DNA of 64,000 bases from Chryseobacterium oranimense (lineage in GTDB: Bacteria; Bacteroidota; Bacteroidia; Flavobacteriales; Weeksellaceae): the NCBI RefSeq assembly GCF_025244725.1, contig NZ_CP104203.1, positions 1,674,001 through 1,738,000 on the forward strand. Reading direction: 5' to 3'. Shown here piece after piece: positions 55,722 to 64,000 of the stretch (the stretch's first letter is position 1; each line of letters begins with the position of its first letter). A model generated the notes under the pieces. That model ran no database searches. It was not told the origin of the DNA and saw only the letters and a program-made list of their open reading frames with translations. Both the position numbers and the translations under genes were made by a program.

Positions 55722-56684
55722 TTAAAATGCTATAGGTTTTAAGTTCAGGCCCAGATTTTCTTCCCAGCCCATCGCAATATTCATGTTCTGCACTGCCTGC
55801 CCGGAGGCTCCTTTCAACAAATTGTCAATCGCTGAGTGAATGACTGCTGCATTTCCATTCTTTTCTATATGAATCACACAGCGATTGGTATTGACAACCT
55901 GTTTTAAATCAATTGCATTTTCGCTTACCTTTACAAAAGGCTCATTTTCATAAAAATCCTGATACAACTGATGGATATTTGAAAAAATTAAATCCGTTTT
56001 TATGGTTGAACTTGTAAAAATCCCTCTTGTAAAATCTCCTCTCCATGGAACAAAATTCAGACTGACATCTTTATGGTTGAATGAAACCAGCTGCTGTAAA
56101 ATTTCATCCACATGCTGATGCGTCAGAGTCTTATAGGCCGAAATATTATCGTTCCTCCAGGTAAAATGGGTCGTTGGCTGTAAAGATTGTCCTGCCCCAG
56201 TTGAACCTGTGATCCCCGTCGTATAAACCTCATCCAGTAAACCTTTTTCCGCCAAGGGAAGCAATGCCAGCTGAATTGCCGTGGCAAAACATCCGGGATT
56301 GGCAATGCTTTTTGCTCCCACCAGATTTTTTTTATTGATTTCAGGAAGTCCGTAGATAAAATTTCTGTTTCCAAAATTTCCATCCAGGCGGAAATCATTA
56401 CCAAGATCAATCACTAAAGTTTCATTCTTCACAGGATTTTGAGTAAGCCAGTTTTGGCTTTCTTTATGAGGAAGGCAAAGGAAAAGGATATCCACCTCTT
56501 CGGTTTTATCCGTTAAAACCTGCTCGCAAACCGCCGTTAAATCCGGGTACAAATCTGAAATTCTTGTCCCCGAATTGGAACGGCTATATAAAAAACTCAA
56601 TGTCACATTGGGATGAAAAGCCAGCACACGGACCAGTTCGCTTCCTGTGTAGCCGTTAGCGCCTACAATTCCTACTTTTTTCAT
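55722..56684 (-). CDS. argC: N-acyl-gamma-glutamyl-phosphate reductase
   Basis: 320 residues. The NADP Rossmann motif GIVGANGYTGSELVRVL opens the protein, the active-site Cys is in SIANPGCFATAIQL, and VPWRGDFTRGIF belongs to the C-terminal domain. It reduces the acyl-glutamyl phosphate to the semialdehyde. It is the third gene of the operon, 63 bp after argG. Confidence 0.95.
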   Translation of the reverse strand: MKKVGIVGANGYTGSELVRVLAFHPNVTLSFLYSRSNSGTRISDLYPDLTAVCEQVLTDKTEEVDILFLCLPHKESQNWLTQNPVKNETLVIDLGNDFRLDGNFGNRNFIYGLPEINKKNLVGAKSIANPGCFATAIQLALLPLAEKGLLDEVYTTGITGSTGAGQSLQPTTHFTWRNDNISAYKTLTHQHVDEILQQLVSFNHKDVSLNFVPWRGDFTRGIFTSSTIKTDLIFSNIHQLYQDFYENEPFVKVSENAIDLKQVVNTNRCVIHIEKNGNAAVIHSAIDNLLKGASGQAVQNMNIAMGWEENLGLNLKPIAF

Positions 56685-56747
56685 TTCTAATTTTTTGGGT
56701 GATGGAATTTCACTCCCATCTCAGGTTAAATTGTTCTTTAGAACTCT

Positions 56748-57941
56748 TTATTTTGAATTGATCTGGTGATATATGTTTAAAGAATTGCTCACAATTTTTG
56801 TATATCCTTTTACATCTTCTCCTGTCCACGCCCTGTTTGCTTCACCATAACTACCGAATTTATCAGACATGAGATCATGAGCGGATTCAATTCCGTTTAA
56901 GACAAATCTATATGGATGAAGGGTTAAGAATACTTTTCCGCTGACTGTTTCCTGAGAATCCTTTAAAAAAGATTCAATATTTCTCATGACCGGATCCAGG
57001 AACAGTGCTTCGTGAAGCCAGTTTCCGTACCAATCGGACAGTTGGGATTTCATCATCTGCTGATATTTTGAAAGGGTATGTTTTTCCAGTAAATGATGGG
57101 CCTTGATAATCACTGACGCTGCTGCTGCTTCAAATCCTACTCTTCCTTTAATTCCGACAATAGTATCTCCAACATGGATATCACGGCCGATTCCATAAGC
57201 GGAAGCCAGTTTTTCAATCTTCTGGATAGCATAAACCGGATGCGTGAAATGTTCTCCATTCACCGCTACAACTTCACCATTTTTAAATTCAATTTCCAGT
57301 TCTGAGGATTGAGTTTCTTTAATCTGCGACGGAAAAGCTTCTTCAGGAAGATAGTTTCTTGATGTCAGTGTTTCTTTTCCTCCTACTGAAGTTCCCCAAA
57401 GTCCTTTATTTACTGAATACTGAGCTTTATGGAATTCCATTTCGTAGCCGTGGCTTTTCAAAAATTCAATTTCTTCTTCACGGGAAAGGTTCATATCACG
57501 GATTGGCGTGATGATCTCCTTTTCGGGGCACATCACCTGGAAAATCAAATCAAAACGAACCTGGTCATTACCGGCTCCGGTACTTCCATGGGCAATGGCA
57601 TCAGCGCCGGTTTCAATAGCATATTTTGCAATTTCCTGTGCCTGAACTGTACGTTCCGCACTTACAGATAATGGGTATGTGTTGTTTTTCAGCACATTTC
57701 CGAAGATCAGATATTTTACGCAAGAGTTATAATAATCTTCCTGAGCATCAACGCACCTGTATTCTTTCACCCCAAGATTGAAGGCTTTTTTCTCCAGTTC
57801 TTTTTCTTCTTCTTTAGAAAAACCTCCGGTATTTACAGTAACTGCATACACTTCATACCCCAGTGTTTCACTAAGATATTTGGCACAGTAAGAGGTATCC
57901 AAACCTCCGCTAAACGCTAAGACGACTTTCTTTTTCTCCAT
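56748..57941 (-). CDS. argG: Argininosuccinate synthase
   Basis: About 397 residues from ATG 57941 (MEKKKVVLAFSGGLDTSY). The ATP pyrophosphatase loop AFSGGLDTS, the citrulline/aspartate site HGSTGAGNDQVRF and TPIRDMNLSREEEIEFL are as expected. It joins citrulline and aspartate using ATP. The start lies inside the 3' end of the upstream acetyltransferase gene (32-bp overlap), so translation is probably coupled. Confidence 0.96.
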   Translation of the reverse strand: MEKKKVVLAFSGGLDTSYCAKYLSETLGYEVYAVTVNTGGFSKEEEKELEKKAFNLGVKEYRCVDAQEDYYNSCVKYLIFGNVLKNNTYPLSVSAERTVQAQEIAKYAIETGADAIAHGSTGAGNDQVRFDLIFQVMCPEKEIITPIRDMNLSREEEIEFLKSHGYEMEFHKAQYSVNKGLWGTSVGGKETLTSRNYLPEEAFPSQIKETQSSELEIEFKNGEVVAVNGEHFTHPVYAIQKIEKLASAYGIGRDIHVGDTIVGIKGRVGFEAAAASVIIKAHHLLEKHTLSKYQQMMKSQLSDWYGNWLHEALFLDPVMRNIESFLKDSQETVSGKVFLTLHPYRFVLNGIESAHDLMSDKFGSYGEANRAWTGEDVKGYTKIVSNSLNIYHQINSK

Positions 57942-58512
57942 TGTAATCAATTTCGGACTGCTGAATTTCAGTCCCGTTCACTTTATCATTATTTTCAGGA
58001 ACGAAAAGCATAGCTGTACACAGACAGTTTTTACGCTCCTTTTTCATTAAAATTTCATAATTCACGCAGTTCTTGCAGCCATTCCAGAACTCTTCATCCT
58101 GAGTGAGTTCAGAGTAAATTACCGGCTTATAACCAAGATCACTGTTGATCTTCATTACGGCAAGTCCTGTTGTTAAACCAAATACTTTTGCATTCGGATA
58201 TTTTTCCCTGGATAGCTGGAAAACTTTATTCTTGATCAGGGTAGCTACCCCTCTGTTCCTGTAATCCGGCGATACAATAAGCCCAGAGTTGGCCACAAAC
58301 TGGCCATGTGACCAGGTTTCTATATAGCAGAATCCTACCCATTTCCCATTTTCAGTGGCAACCACAGCATTGCCATCCGAAATCTTTTTCGTTAAATATT
58401 CGATGGAACGTTTGGCGATTCCCGTTCCTCTACGCTGTGCAGAATCATACATTTCCTGCTGTATTTCACTCACATACATCAAATGTTTGTCTGAGGAAAT
58501 TTCTATTTCCAT
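57910..58512 (-). CDS. GNAT acyltransferase, probable first enzyme of arginine synthesis, with Cys module
   Basis: 200 residues. A GNAT fold (VVATENGKWVGFCYIETW; SGLIVSPDYRNRGVATLIKNKVF with the acyl-CoA loop RNRGVA) is followed by a C-terminal extension. As the first gene of an operon with no argA or argJ, it most likely acylates glutamate with acetyl-CoA or succinyl-CoA (context inference). The extension has four cysteines, Cys146, Cys149, Cys163 and Cys165 (CxxC and CxC), which could bind a metal or act as a redox switch. The 3' end overlaps argG. Confidence 0.88.
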   Translation of the reverse strand: MEIEISSDKHLMYVSEIQQEMYDSAQRRGTGIAKRSIEYLTKKISDGNAVVATENGKWVGFCYIETWSHGQFVANSGLIVSPDYRNRGVATLIKNKVFQLSREKYPNAKVFGLTTGLAVMKINSDLGYKPVIYSELTQDEEFWNGCKNCVNYEILMKKERKNCLCTAMLFVPENNDKVNGTEIQQSEIDYNGEKESRLSV

Positions 58513-58533
58513 TTATTTATCTGAATTTTTTGG

Positions 58534-58566
58534 CAAATTTAAAGCATAATAACTTTAAAAACCAAA
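58534..58566 (-). promoter_or_regulatory. Promoter of the arginine operon
   Basis: On the minus strand TTTG, a 21-bp spacer, then TAAATTTG, with the -7 box ending 21 bp before the GNAT start codon. No attenuator hairpin is visible between it and the gene. Confidence 0.65.
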
Positions 58567-58672
58567 TTAAAAAGATATTTTTTTTGTTTAAACAGAATAT
58601 ACAGGTAATTTTATCTTTACAAATAAATATAATTTTGCTAAATTATTATATATTTGCTAAAAACATATAGCT

Positions 58673-59089
58673 ATGGAAAATAAGTGTCCTAAATGCAGCG
58701 GAAGCAGAATCGTAAAAAGTGGCATCATCAACGAGAAACAGCGCTTTCTCTGCAAGGATTGCAATTATTATTTTACCGTAAAAAAAATAGGAAAACAGAT
58801 CGACGATTACTATGTAACAAAGGCCCTTCAGCTCTATCTGGAAGGATTAAGCTTTCGTGAAATAGAAAGAATTATCGGAGTTTCGCATGTAACTATAAGC
58901 TCCTGGATCAAGAAATACAATATTACAAGACCGCCTCATTCGGAGTTCCATCCTGTCTATAAAATTTTGAAACAAAATGAGCTGATTGAATATATGGCCA
59001 AGGAAGAAAATATTAAAAACTCAGGACTCATTATCACTCAGTTTGCCGATAAGTATATGCTGATTAAATGGGAGAGATTTAAGAAGTGA
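58673..59089 (+). CDS. IS1-InsA-like zinc-ribbon/HTH protein (possibly domesticated)
   Basis: 138 residues. An N-terminal zinc ribbon (CPKCSGSRIVKSG ... FLCKDCNYYF; four Cys) is followed by a helix-turn-helix (LSFREIERIIGVSHVTISSWIKKY), as in InsA of IS1-type transposons. No catalytic InsB/DDE part and no terminal inverted repeats lie around it, and a C-terminal tail of about 45 residues (ENIKNSGLIITQFADKYMLIKWERF) is unlike a transposase. A TATATTTG box 16 bp upstream suggests expression. It is divergent from the arginine operon, so it may be a captured DNA-binding regulator. Confidence 0.8.
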   Translation: MENKCPKCSGSRIVKSGIINEKQRFLCKDCNYYFTVKKIGKQIDDYYVTKALQLYLEGLSFREIERIIGVSHVTISSWIKKYNITRPPHSEFHPVYKILKQNELIEYMAKEENIKNSGLIITQFADKYMLIKWERFKK

Positions 59090-59339
59090 GAAAAGGTCAA
59101 TGATGAATTTTGCTTCGCAAGTGAATGGTGAATTTCTTAAATCCAGCAACTGCCTCTTCCACTCTAAAAACCTCAAAACCAACAATCAGAACCCGCACCT
59201 CGAATCTCGAAACTACAACTAAAATCAGCAATTTATAAAATAACTATACCATTACCACTAATATATATTAAATTTTCGTAAATAAATTATTAATTACAAT
59301 TTGGCTTTCACAAAAAATAACGCCAAAAATTGATAATTT

Positions 59340-60719
59340 ATGAAGAAATTACTTTCATTTATTGGATTAGCCTTAATAAGCAGTTCTTTATATTCACAGG
59401 GATCTCCTGATTACGGAGGCGGATTGAAATTAAACCTGAATCCGGATGGAGATAAATTCATCAGATTTATTTTATGGGACCAGTTCTGGCTCAGAAATAC
59501 CCAGATGAACCCGGGAAGTATGGTAGCCAACGAACCCACCGACAACTCGTGGAGCCTGGGAAACAGAAGATTACGTGCTTTGGCTTACGCGCAAATTTCT
59601 AAAAGATACATGATTTTGGTACATTTTGGAATCAACAATCAGACTTTTATTAACGGCGGGGCTACAGGAACCACAGGCACAGGAGGTTATGGAAACGGCA
59701 AGAAACCACAACTGTTTTTCCATGATGCATGGAATGAGTATGCAGTTATTTTACCTGGAGAAGCGGGAAAATTCAGTTTATCTTTAGGGGCAGGGCTTCA
59801 TTATTACATGGGACTTTCCCGTATGACAATGGCTTCAACATTGAATTTCCTTACGGTAGACTCCCCTATTTTCACATGGCCTTTAATTGACAATTCTGAC
59901 CAGTTTGCCAGACAGCTCGGAATGTTTGCCAAAGGAAAATACGGTAAACTTGAATACCGTTTCAGCTTAAACAAGCCTTTTGCAACAGATCTTGTTCCTG
60001 TTAATGTGACAGATCCTGCACGAGCTGTAGCCGTAGACAATAACGGAAATCCCAGTTTCTCAAAAGCCGGTTATGTTGAATATCAGTTTCTTGACGAGGA
60101 ATCGAATACGCTTCCTTTCAAAGTGGGCTCGTATCTGGGTACAAAAAAAGTCTTCAATGTTGGAGCAGGCTTTTACCATCAGGCAGACGGAACAAGAACT
60201 TCCGTGAATTCCAATATTGAAAAACACGATATTACCCTTGTAGCAGTGGATGCTTTTGCAGATATCCCTCTGGGAAATGCCAAACACAAGATGGCCGTTT
60301 CTGCTTATGCCGGATATTACAATTATAATTTTGGACCTAATTATGTAAGAAACCTGGGAACAATGAATATTGCAGCTTCTGATCCCAATTTCATAGGAAA
60401 CAAAGCCATTGCAGGTCCCGGAAATCTACAGCCGGTGATCGGAACGGGTAATATAGTTTATGCACAGGCAGGCTTCCTTCTTCCTAACGAGGCAGAAAAA
60501 CCTAAGATCAGGATACAGCCTTTTGCAGCATATACATTTAAAGACTTTGAAGCATTCGACAAGCCTTCTTCACAGTTTGATGTAGGTGCCAACTGGTTCA
60601 TAGACGGGCATCATGCAAAGATTACCACACAATACTCTACAAGACCTGTCTATACCAGCCCTACGGAAAGCCCTTCTTCAAAAGGCGAATTTATAGTACA
60701 ATTCCATATTTATCTTTAA
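59340..60719 (+). CDS. Outer-membrane porin
   Basis: 459 residues. A signal peptide (MKKLLSFIGLALISSSLYSQ) is followed by repeated amphipathic strands with aromatic girdles (GDKFIRFILWDQFWLRN; RYMILVHFGINNQTF; KLEYRFSLNKPF) and the protein ends FIVQFHIYL, with a typical barrel strand and terminal hydrophobic residue. It would allow passive diffusion of small solutes. Placed 50 bp before an MHS-type symporter gene, it probably serves uptake of the same organic acid (inference). Confidence 0.85.
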   Translation: MKKLLSFIGLALISSSLYSQGSPDYGGGLKLNLNPDGDKFIRFILWDQFWLRNTQMNPGSMVANEPTDNSWSLGNRRLRALAYAQISKRYMILVHFGINNQTFINGGATGTTGTGGYGNGKKPQLFFHDAWNEYAVILPGEAGKFSLSLGAGLHYYMGLSRMTMASTLNFLTVDSPIFTWPLIDNSDQFARQLGMFAKGKYGKLEYRFSLNKPFATDLVPVNVTDPARAVAVDNNGNPSFSKAGYVEYQFLDEESNTLPFKVGSYLGTKKVFNVGAGFYHQADGTRTSVNSNIEKHDITLVAVDAFADIPLGNAKHKMAVSAYAGYYNYNFGPNYVRNLGTMNIAASDPNFIGNKAIAGPGNLQPVIGTGNIVYAQAGFLLPNEAEKPKIRIQPFAAYTFKDFEAFDKPSSQFDVGANWFIDGHHAKITTQYSTRPVYTSPTESPSSKGEFIVQFHIYL

Positions 60720-60769
60720 AATCAGGATGAAATTAATATCTTAATCCATTAACATCAAAACCAATCAAC

Positions 60770-62350
60770 ATGAGCGAAAACCACCACGAAAACTACGAGA
60801 ATATGACCGACCGGCAGAAGAACCGCACCATCTGGAGCGTGATCACAGCCTCATCACTCGGTACTCTGATAGAATGGTATGACTTTTATATTTTCGGAAG
60901 CTTAGCCATAGTTTTAGCTACCAAGTTTTTCCCTGCAGATAATCCTACCGCAGCATTTTTATCTACCCTGGCTACTTTTGCTGCCGGATTTGTAGTACGA
61001 CCGTTTGGAGCATTATTTTTTGGAAGACTCGGCGATATTATCGGAAGAAAATACACATTTCTTGTTACTTTGCTGATCATGGGATTCTCTACGTTCCTGA
61101 TCGGCTGTATTCCAAGTTATAAAACCATTGGCTTTTTAGCGCCTGTTTTAGTTTTAATCCTGAGATTATTACAGGGATTGGCACTTGGAGGCGAATACGG
61201 AGGCGCAGCAACTTATGTCGCGGAATATGCACAACCTCACAGACGGGGATACTGGACCTCATGGATACAAACCACAGCAACGGCAGGGCTTTTCATTTCA
61301 CTGATCGTAATTCTGGTGACCAAATCTACTCTTTCGGCAGAAGAATTCGATAACTGGGGATGGAGGGTTCCGTTCTGGATTTCAATTTTAATGGTGGGAG
61401 TATCTTATATCATCAGAAAAAATATGAAAGAATCTCCTCTTTTTGCTAAGGCTAAAAGTGAAGGAAAAACTTCAAAAAATCCTTTAAAAGAGAGTTTTGG
61501 AAATAAATACAACTTCAAATTTGTCCTTCTGGCTTTATTCGGAGCTGCAATGGGACAAGGGGTAATCTGGTACACAGGACAATTCTATGCCATGAGCTTC
61601 CTTCAAAAGGTAATGAATGTGGAATCCGCACAAGTAGACTCACTGATGGCCACTGCCCTATTTTTAGGAACGCCTTTCTTTGTATTTTTCGGATGGCTAT
61701 CAGATAAAATTGGTCGAAAAGCTGTTATGATGACGGGAATGCTGGTGGCAATTTTAGCTTACAGACCCATCTATGACAGTATGTTCAAAAGTGTCAACCT
61801 TGAAAGCAAAACCATTACAACGAACGGAATTACAGAAAAAAGAACAGCAAAAATCCATACAGACATTGCCACAGACAGTTTAGTAACTTTCCATAAAGAA
61901 ACACTTTATACGGACGGAACTTTGATTAAGAAAGACAGCATTACTCACTGGTCGCCGGCCGGACCTGTGATGAAAGACGGAAAAGCGGAGGAACCTAAAG
62001 TTTCTCAGACTGTAAAGCTGGCTGATAATACCAAATGGTATTTAGTTTTCCTGGTATTTATTCAGGTACTTTTTGTCACTATGGTTTATGGCCCTATCGC
62101 AGCGTTCCTTGTAGAAATGTTCCCGGTGAGAATCCGCTATACCTCAATGTCCCTGCCTTATCATATCGGAAACGGGGTATTCGGAGGCCTTCTTCCGGCT
62201 GTAGCAACTTATCTTGTAACCACTGGAAAAGAAGCAGGACATGCAACATGGTATCTTGAAGGGCTCTGGTATCCGATTGGAGTTGCTGCGGTCTGCTTAA
62301 TCATCGGATTGTTTTATCTTAAAAATAAGAATAATAATATCCACGATTAA
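60770..62350 (+). CDS. MHS-type MFS transporter with periplasmic insertion
   Basis: 526 residues, longer than the usual ~430-450. Twelve predicted membrane segments carry the MFS motifs FGRLGDIIGRKY (84-95, loop 2-3) and GWLSDKIGRKA (308-318, loop 8-9), plus RLLQGLALGGEYGGAATYVAE typical of metabolite:H+ symporters (proline/betaine, citrate, alpha-ketoglutarate). An extra ~85-residue hydrophilic segment (about 336-422) lies after TM9, on the periplasmic side by topology; its sequence (THWSPAGPVMKDGKAEEPK) is Lys/Thr-rich. The substrate is probably a carboxylate or osmolyte. Confidence 0.9.
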   Translation: MSENHHENYENMTDRQKNRTIWSVITASSLGTLIEWYDFYIFGSLAIVLATKFFPADNPTAAFLSTLATFAAGFVVRPFGALFFGRLGDIIGRKYTFLVTLLIMGFSTFLIGCIPSYKTIGFLAPVLVLILRLLQGLALGGEYGGAATYVAEYAQPHRRGYWTSWIQTTATAGLFISLIVILVTKSTLSAEEFDNWGWRVPFWISILMVGVSYIIRKNMKESPLFAKAKSEGKTSKNPLKESFGNKYNFKFVLLALFGAAMGQGVIWYTGQFYAMSFLQKVMNVESAQVDSLMATALFLGTPFFVFFGWLSDKIGRKAVMMTGMLVAILAYRPIYDSMFKSVNLESKTITTNGITEKRTAKIHTDIATDSLVTFHKETLYTDGTLIKKDSITHWSPAGPVMKDGKAEEPKVSQTVKLADNTKWYLVFLVFIQVLFVTMVYGPIAAFLVEMFPVRIRYTSMSLPYHIGNGVFGGLLPAVATYLVTTGKEAGHATWYLEGLWYPIGVAAVCLIIGLFYLKNKNNNIHD

Positions 62351-62393
62351 GCACTGAATCACTTAATTTTTTATTAATTTTAAAACTACTAAA

Positions 62394-62621
62394 ATGAACG
62401 GACTAAAAAAAATATTAGGCATACTCTGGATTGCTGTTGCGCTAGTGGTGGGATATTTCGGGACTACGGTTTTGGGAATTCCAAAGATAACCTCAGGAAA
62501 GCAGGAAGATCTGGTATTCGGGATCATCATATTATTTGTACTGATGCCTATTATCTCAGGTGGAATGGCCATTTTCGGATACTATTCGCTGACAGGAGAA
62601 TATTCAGACGACAAAATTTAA
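62394..62621 (+). CDS. Small two-TM membrane protein (DUF6814-like)
   Basis: 75 residues with two hydrophobic helices (KKILGILWIAVALVVGYFG and LVFGIIILFVLMPIISGG) and a short charged tail. It resembles a small family found downstream of MFS genes in Bacteroidota that I recall as DUF6814. It lies 43 bp after the transporter gene in the same orientation and may be an accessory subunit (inference). Confidence 0.8.
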   Translation: MNGLKKILGILWIAVALVVGYFGTTVLGIPKITSGKQEDLVFGIIILFVLMPIISGGMAIFGYYSLTGEYSDDKI

Positions 62622-62631
62622 TTTATAAACG

Positions 62632-62679
62632 ATTAATGATAATTGATGAGTAACCTGTGGTTCATCAATTATCATTAAT
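62632..62679 (+). repeat. 18-bp perfect inverted repeat inside the operon
   Basis: Arms ATTAATGATAATTGATGA and its exact complement are separated by 12 nt. The hairpin lies between two small membrane-protein genes and has no T tail, so it is more likely a dispersed palindrome or mRNA-stabilising element than a terminator. A partial third copy (AATTATCATC) touches the next start codon. Confidence 0.75.
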
Positions 62680-62691
62680 CAATTATCATCT

Positions 62692-62886
62692 ATGAAAAAA
62701 AGGCACGAACAGAAACTGGTTATCCTGAGCATCGGACTGATGATGGCTTTCAGCATTCCTATTTCACTGCTTTTCAACAGTGAGAAAGAGGTTTTCGGCT
62801 ATCCGATGATCCTCATCTATCTGTTTGTTGTCTGGATGATCTCCATCATTATTTCTTTTGTAATTGTAAAAAAGTATGATGAGTAG
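62692..62886 (+). CDS. Small two-TM membrane protein, 64 aa
   Basis: I recognise no named family. MKKRHEQKLVILSIGLMMAFSIPISLLFN and ILIYLFVVWMISIIISFVIV give two membrane helices with short charged ends. Small proteins of this kind are found upstream of SLC5-type sensor kinases and symporters. Its last codons overlap the start of the next gene by 8-11 bp, so they are probably co-translated. Confidence 0.8.
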   Translation: MKKRHEQKLVILSIGLMMAFSIPISLLFNSEKEVFGYPMILIYLFVVWMISIIISFVIVKKYDE

Positions 62887-64000
62887 TGTCGCTTTATTTG
62901 TAGTTGTTTTGCTTTATCTGGCTCTTTTATTCCTGGTTGCCCACCTGGCAGAGAAAAGGAAGAGCAAACGATGGATTAATAATCCCTACATCTATGCATT
63001 GTCTCTTGCGGTGTACTGCACAGCCTGGACTTATTACGGAAGCATTGGTGTTGCGGCTACAAGCGGGCTGAATTATCTACCCATTTACATTGGACCAATC
63101 ATGATTATTCCGGCATGGATCTATATCAATACAAGGATTGTAAGAATTTCAAGAATCAATAAAATAAGCAGCCTTGCAGATTTTATTTCTTTACGGTACG
63201 GAAACAGCAGAAGCTTCAGCGCTATTATCACCATTGTCTGCTTACTGGCTATTGTCCCCTATATCGGGCTTCAGATCAAAGCTATCTCCGAAACCTTCCA
63301 TCTGGTTACCGAGACTTCTATGTCAAATAACATACTAACGGACAATGCAACGTTTGTGGTTGTTTTGATTGCCTTATTTTCTTCTTATTACGGAACAAGA
63401 TATGTTGACGCCTCTGAAAAACGTTTAGGAATTATTTCCGCCATTGCTTTGGAAAGTTTTTTAAAGCTCTTTTTTATTATTATCCTTGGAGTATTTGTTA
63501 TTTATTTTGTATTTGACGGTTTCTCAGATATTTATGAAAAGGCAAGCAAATTTGAAGATTTTAAAGAAAAAAACACCTTCAACGGTATTGAAGGCGCCAT
63601 GAACTGGATGGTTCTGTGTATGATCTCTGCCACAGCAATCTGCATCCTTCCGAGACAGTTTCACACGGCAATTATCGAAAACCGACAGGAAAAACATATT
63701 AAAACAGCCATTTGGTTTTTTCCGCTGTATCTATTGATCTTTACGATATTTATCTTCCCTATTGCATGGGGTGGCAGGCTTATTTTTGATGGTGAGAACG
63801 TTAACCCGGAATTCTACTCTATTCTGATTCCGCAGCATTTTGATAATACCTTAATTACGGTTTTTGTATTTCTTGGTGGGTTGAGCTCATGCATTTCCAT
63901 GATTATCATTTCAGCCATTACTTTATCCATCATGCTTTCCAATAACCTTATCATTCCTTACGGCTTATTGGGAAAATTCAAATCCGACAATGAGGTACAG
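62876..64000 (+). CDS. SLC5 symporter-type sensor histidine kinase (N-terminal part, runs off window)
   Basis: The first ~375 residues start MMSSVALFVVVLLYLALLFL and run past the right edge. The sequence YALSLAVYCTAWTYYGSIGVAATSG followed by IGPIMIIPAWIYINTRI, then SLADFISLRYG, matches the sodium:solute symporter domain of CbrA/CrbS-type sensor kinases rather than a plain transporter. The kinase part would lie beyond 64000. CrbS homologues control acetate metabolism, so a link to the carboxylate uptake genes just upstream is plausible. If the gene stops after the symporter domain, it would simply be a transporter. Confidence 0.75.
   Translation, partial: MMSSVALFVVVLLYLALLFLVAHLAEKRKSKRWINNPYIYALSLAVYCTAWTYYGSIGVAATSGLNYLPIYIGPIMIIPAWIYINTRIVRISRINKISSLADFISLRYGNSRSFSAIITIVCLLAIVPYIGLQIKAISETFHLVTETSMSNNILTDNATFVVVLIALFSSYYGTRYVDASEKRLGIISAIALESFLKLFFIIILGVFVIYFVFDGFSDIYEKASKFEDFKEKNTFNGIEGAMNWMVLCMISATAICILPRQFHTAIIENRQEKHIKTAIWFFPLYLLIFTIFIFPIAWGGRLIFDGENVNPEFYSILIPQHFDNTLITVFVFLGGLSSCISMIIISAITLSIMLSNNLIIPYGLLGKFKSDNEVQ

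Overview
The window is a chromosomal segment from a member of the Bacteroidota, most like Chryseobacterium or a close relative (Flavobacteriales, Weeksellaceae). The grounds are a SusC/SusD pair, several TonB-dependent receptors, DUF2911 and zinc metalloprotease families typical of the phylum, very AT-rich spacers, weak Shine-Dalgarno sites, and clear Bacteroidota promoters of the form TTTG-N19-TAnnTTTG. No phage, CRISPR array or complete insertion sequence is visible. The species assignment is inference.

Layout. 1-4752: 5' part of a GT117/DUF2723 membrane protein, an atypical SDR, a di-haem cytochrome c peroxidase and a small hypothetical gene. 4820-12083: a minus-strand phosphorelay operon (receiver-PAS-kinase, CHASE3 hybrid kinase, receiver, CheR, CheB, receiver) with no chemoreceptor. 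12313-24440: a serine beta-lactamase-family hydrolase, then a locus in which a LytS-type kinase and a LytTR regulator bracket a zinc metalloprotease and a SusC/SusD pair. 24766-33384: two identical tRNA-Ser(TGA) genes enclosing an AraC regulator with a TetX-like flavin monooxygenase, a phosphoinositide-type phospholipase C with a TonB receptor, a membrane AraC regulator, and a frameshifted DoxX gene. 33520-42782: housekeeping and small operons (trxB, holA, an HSDR_N protein, HAD and dienelactone hydrolases, and an Ada/PEP-mutase/DUF2911/GNAT/cupin run).

42946-48900 is the pyrimidine operon pyrB-carA-(four-helix-bundle gene)-carB. Its 5' leader encodes an unannotated 23-residue peptide ending in three Tyr codons. 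The peptide follows a strong promoter almost directly, contains a GC pause hairpin, and ends inside a T-tailed terminator placed 20 nt before pyrB. This is the architecture of a UTP-sensing, pyrL-like attenuator and is the main discovery candidate here.

48986-58512 carries an Lrp/AsnC regulator and then a complete minus-strand arginine operon: GNAT, argG, argC, argD, a succinyl/acetylornithine carbamoyltransferase, argB, argE and argH. CarAB makes carbamoyl phosphate for both pathways. The carbamoyltransferase has Val at the position that separates acetyl- from succinyl-ornithine enzymes, which predicts a succinylated pathway. 58673-64000: an IS1-InsA-like zinc-ribbon/HTH protein, a porin, an MHS-type MFS transporter with a periplasmic insertion, two tiny membrane proteins, and the start of an SLC5 symporter-type sensor kinase, probably a carboxylate uptake and sensing cluster.
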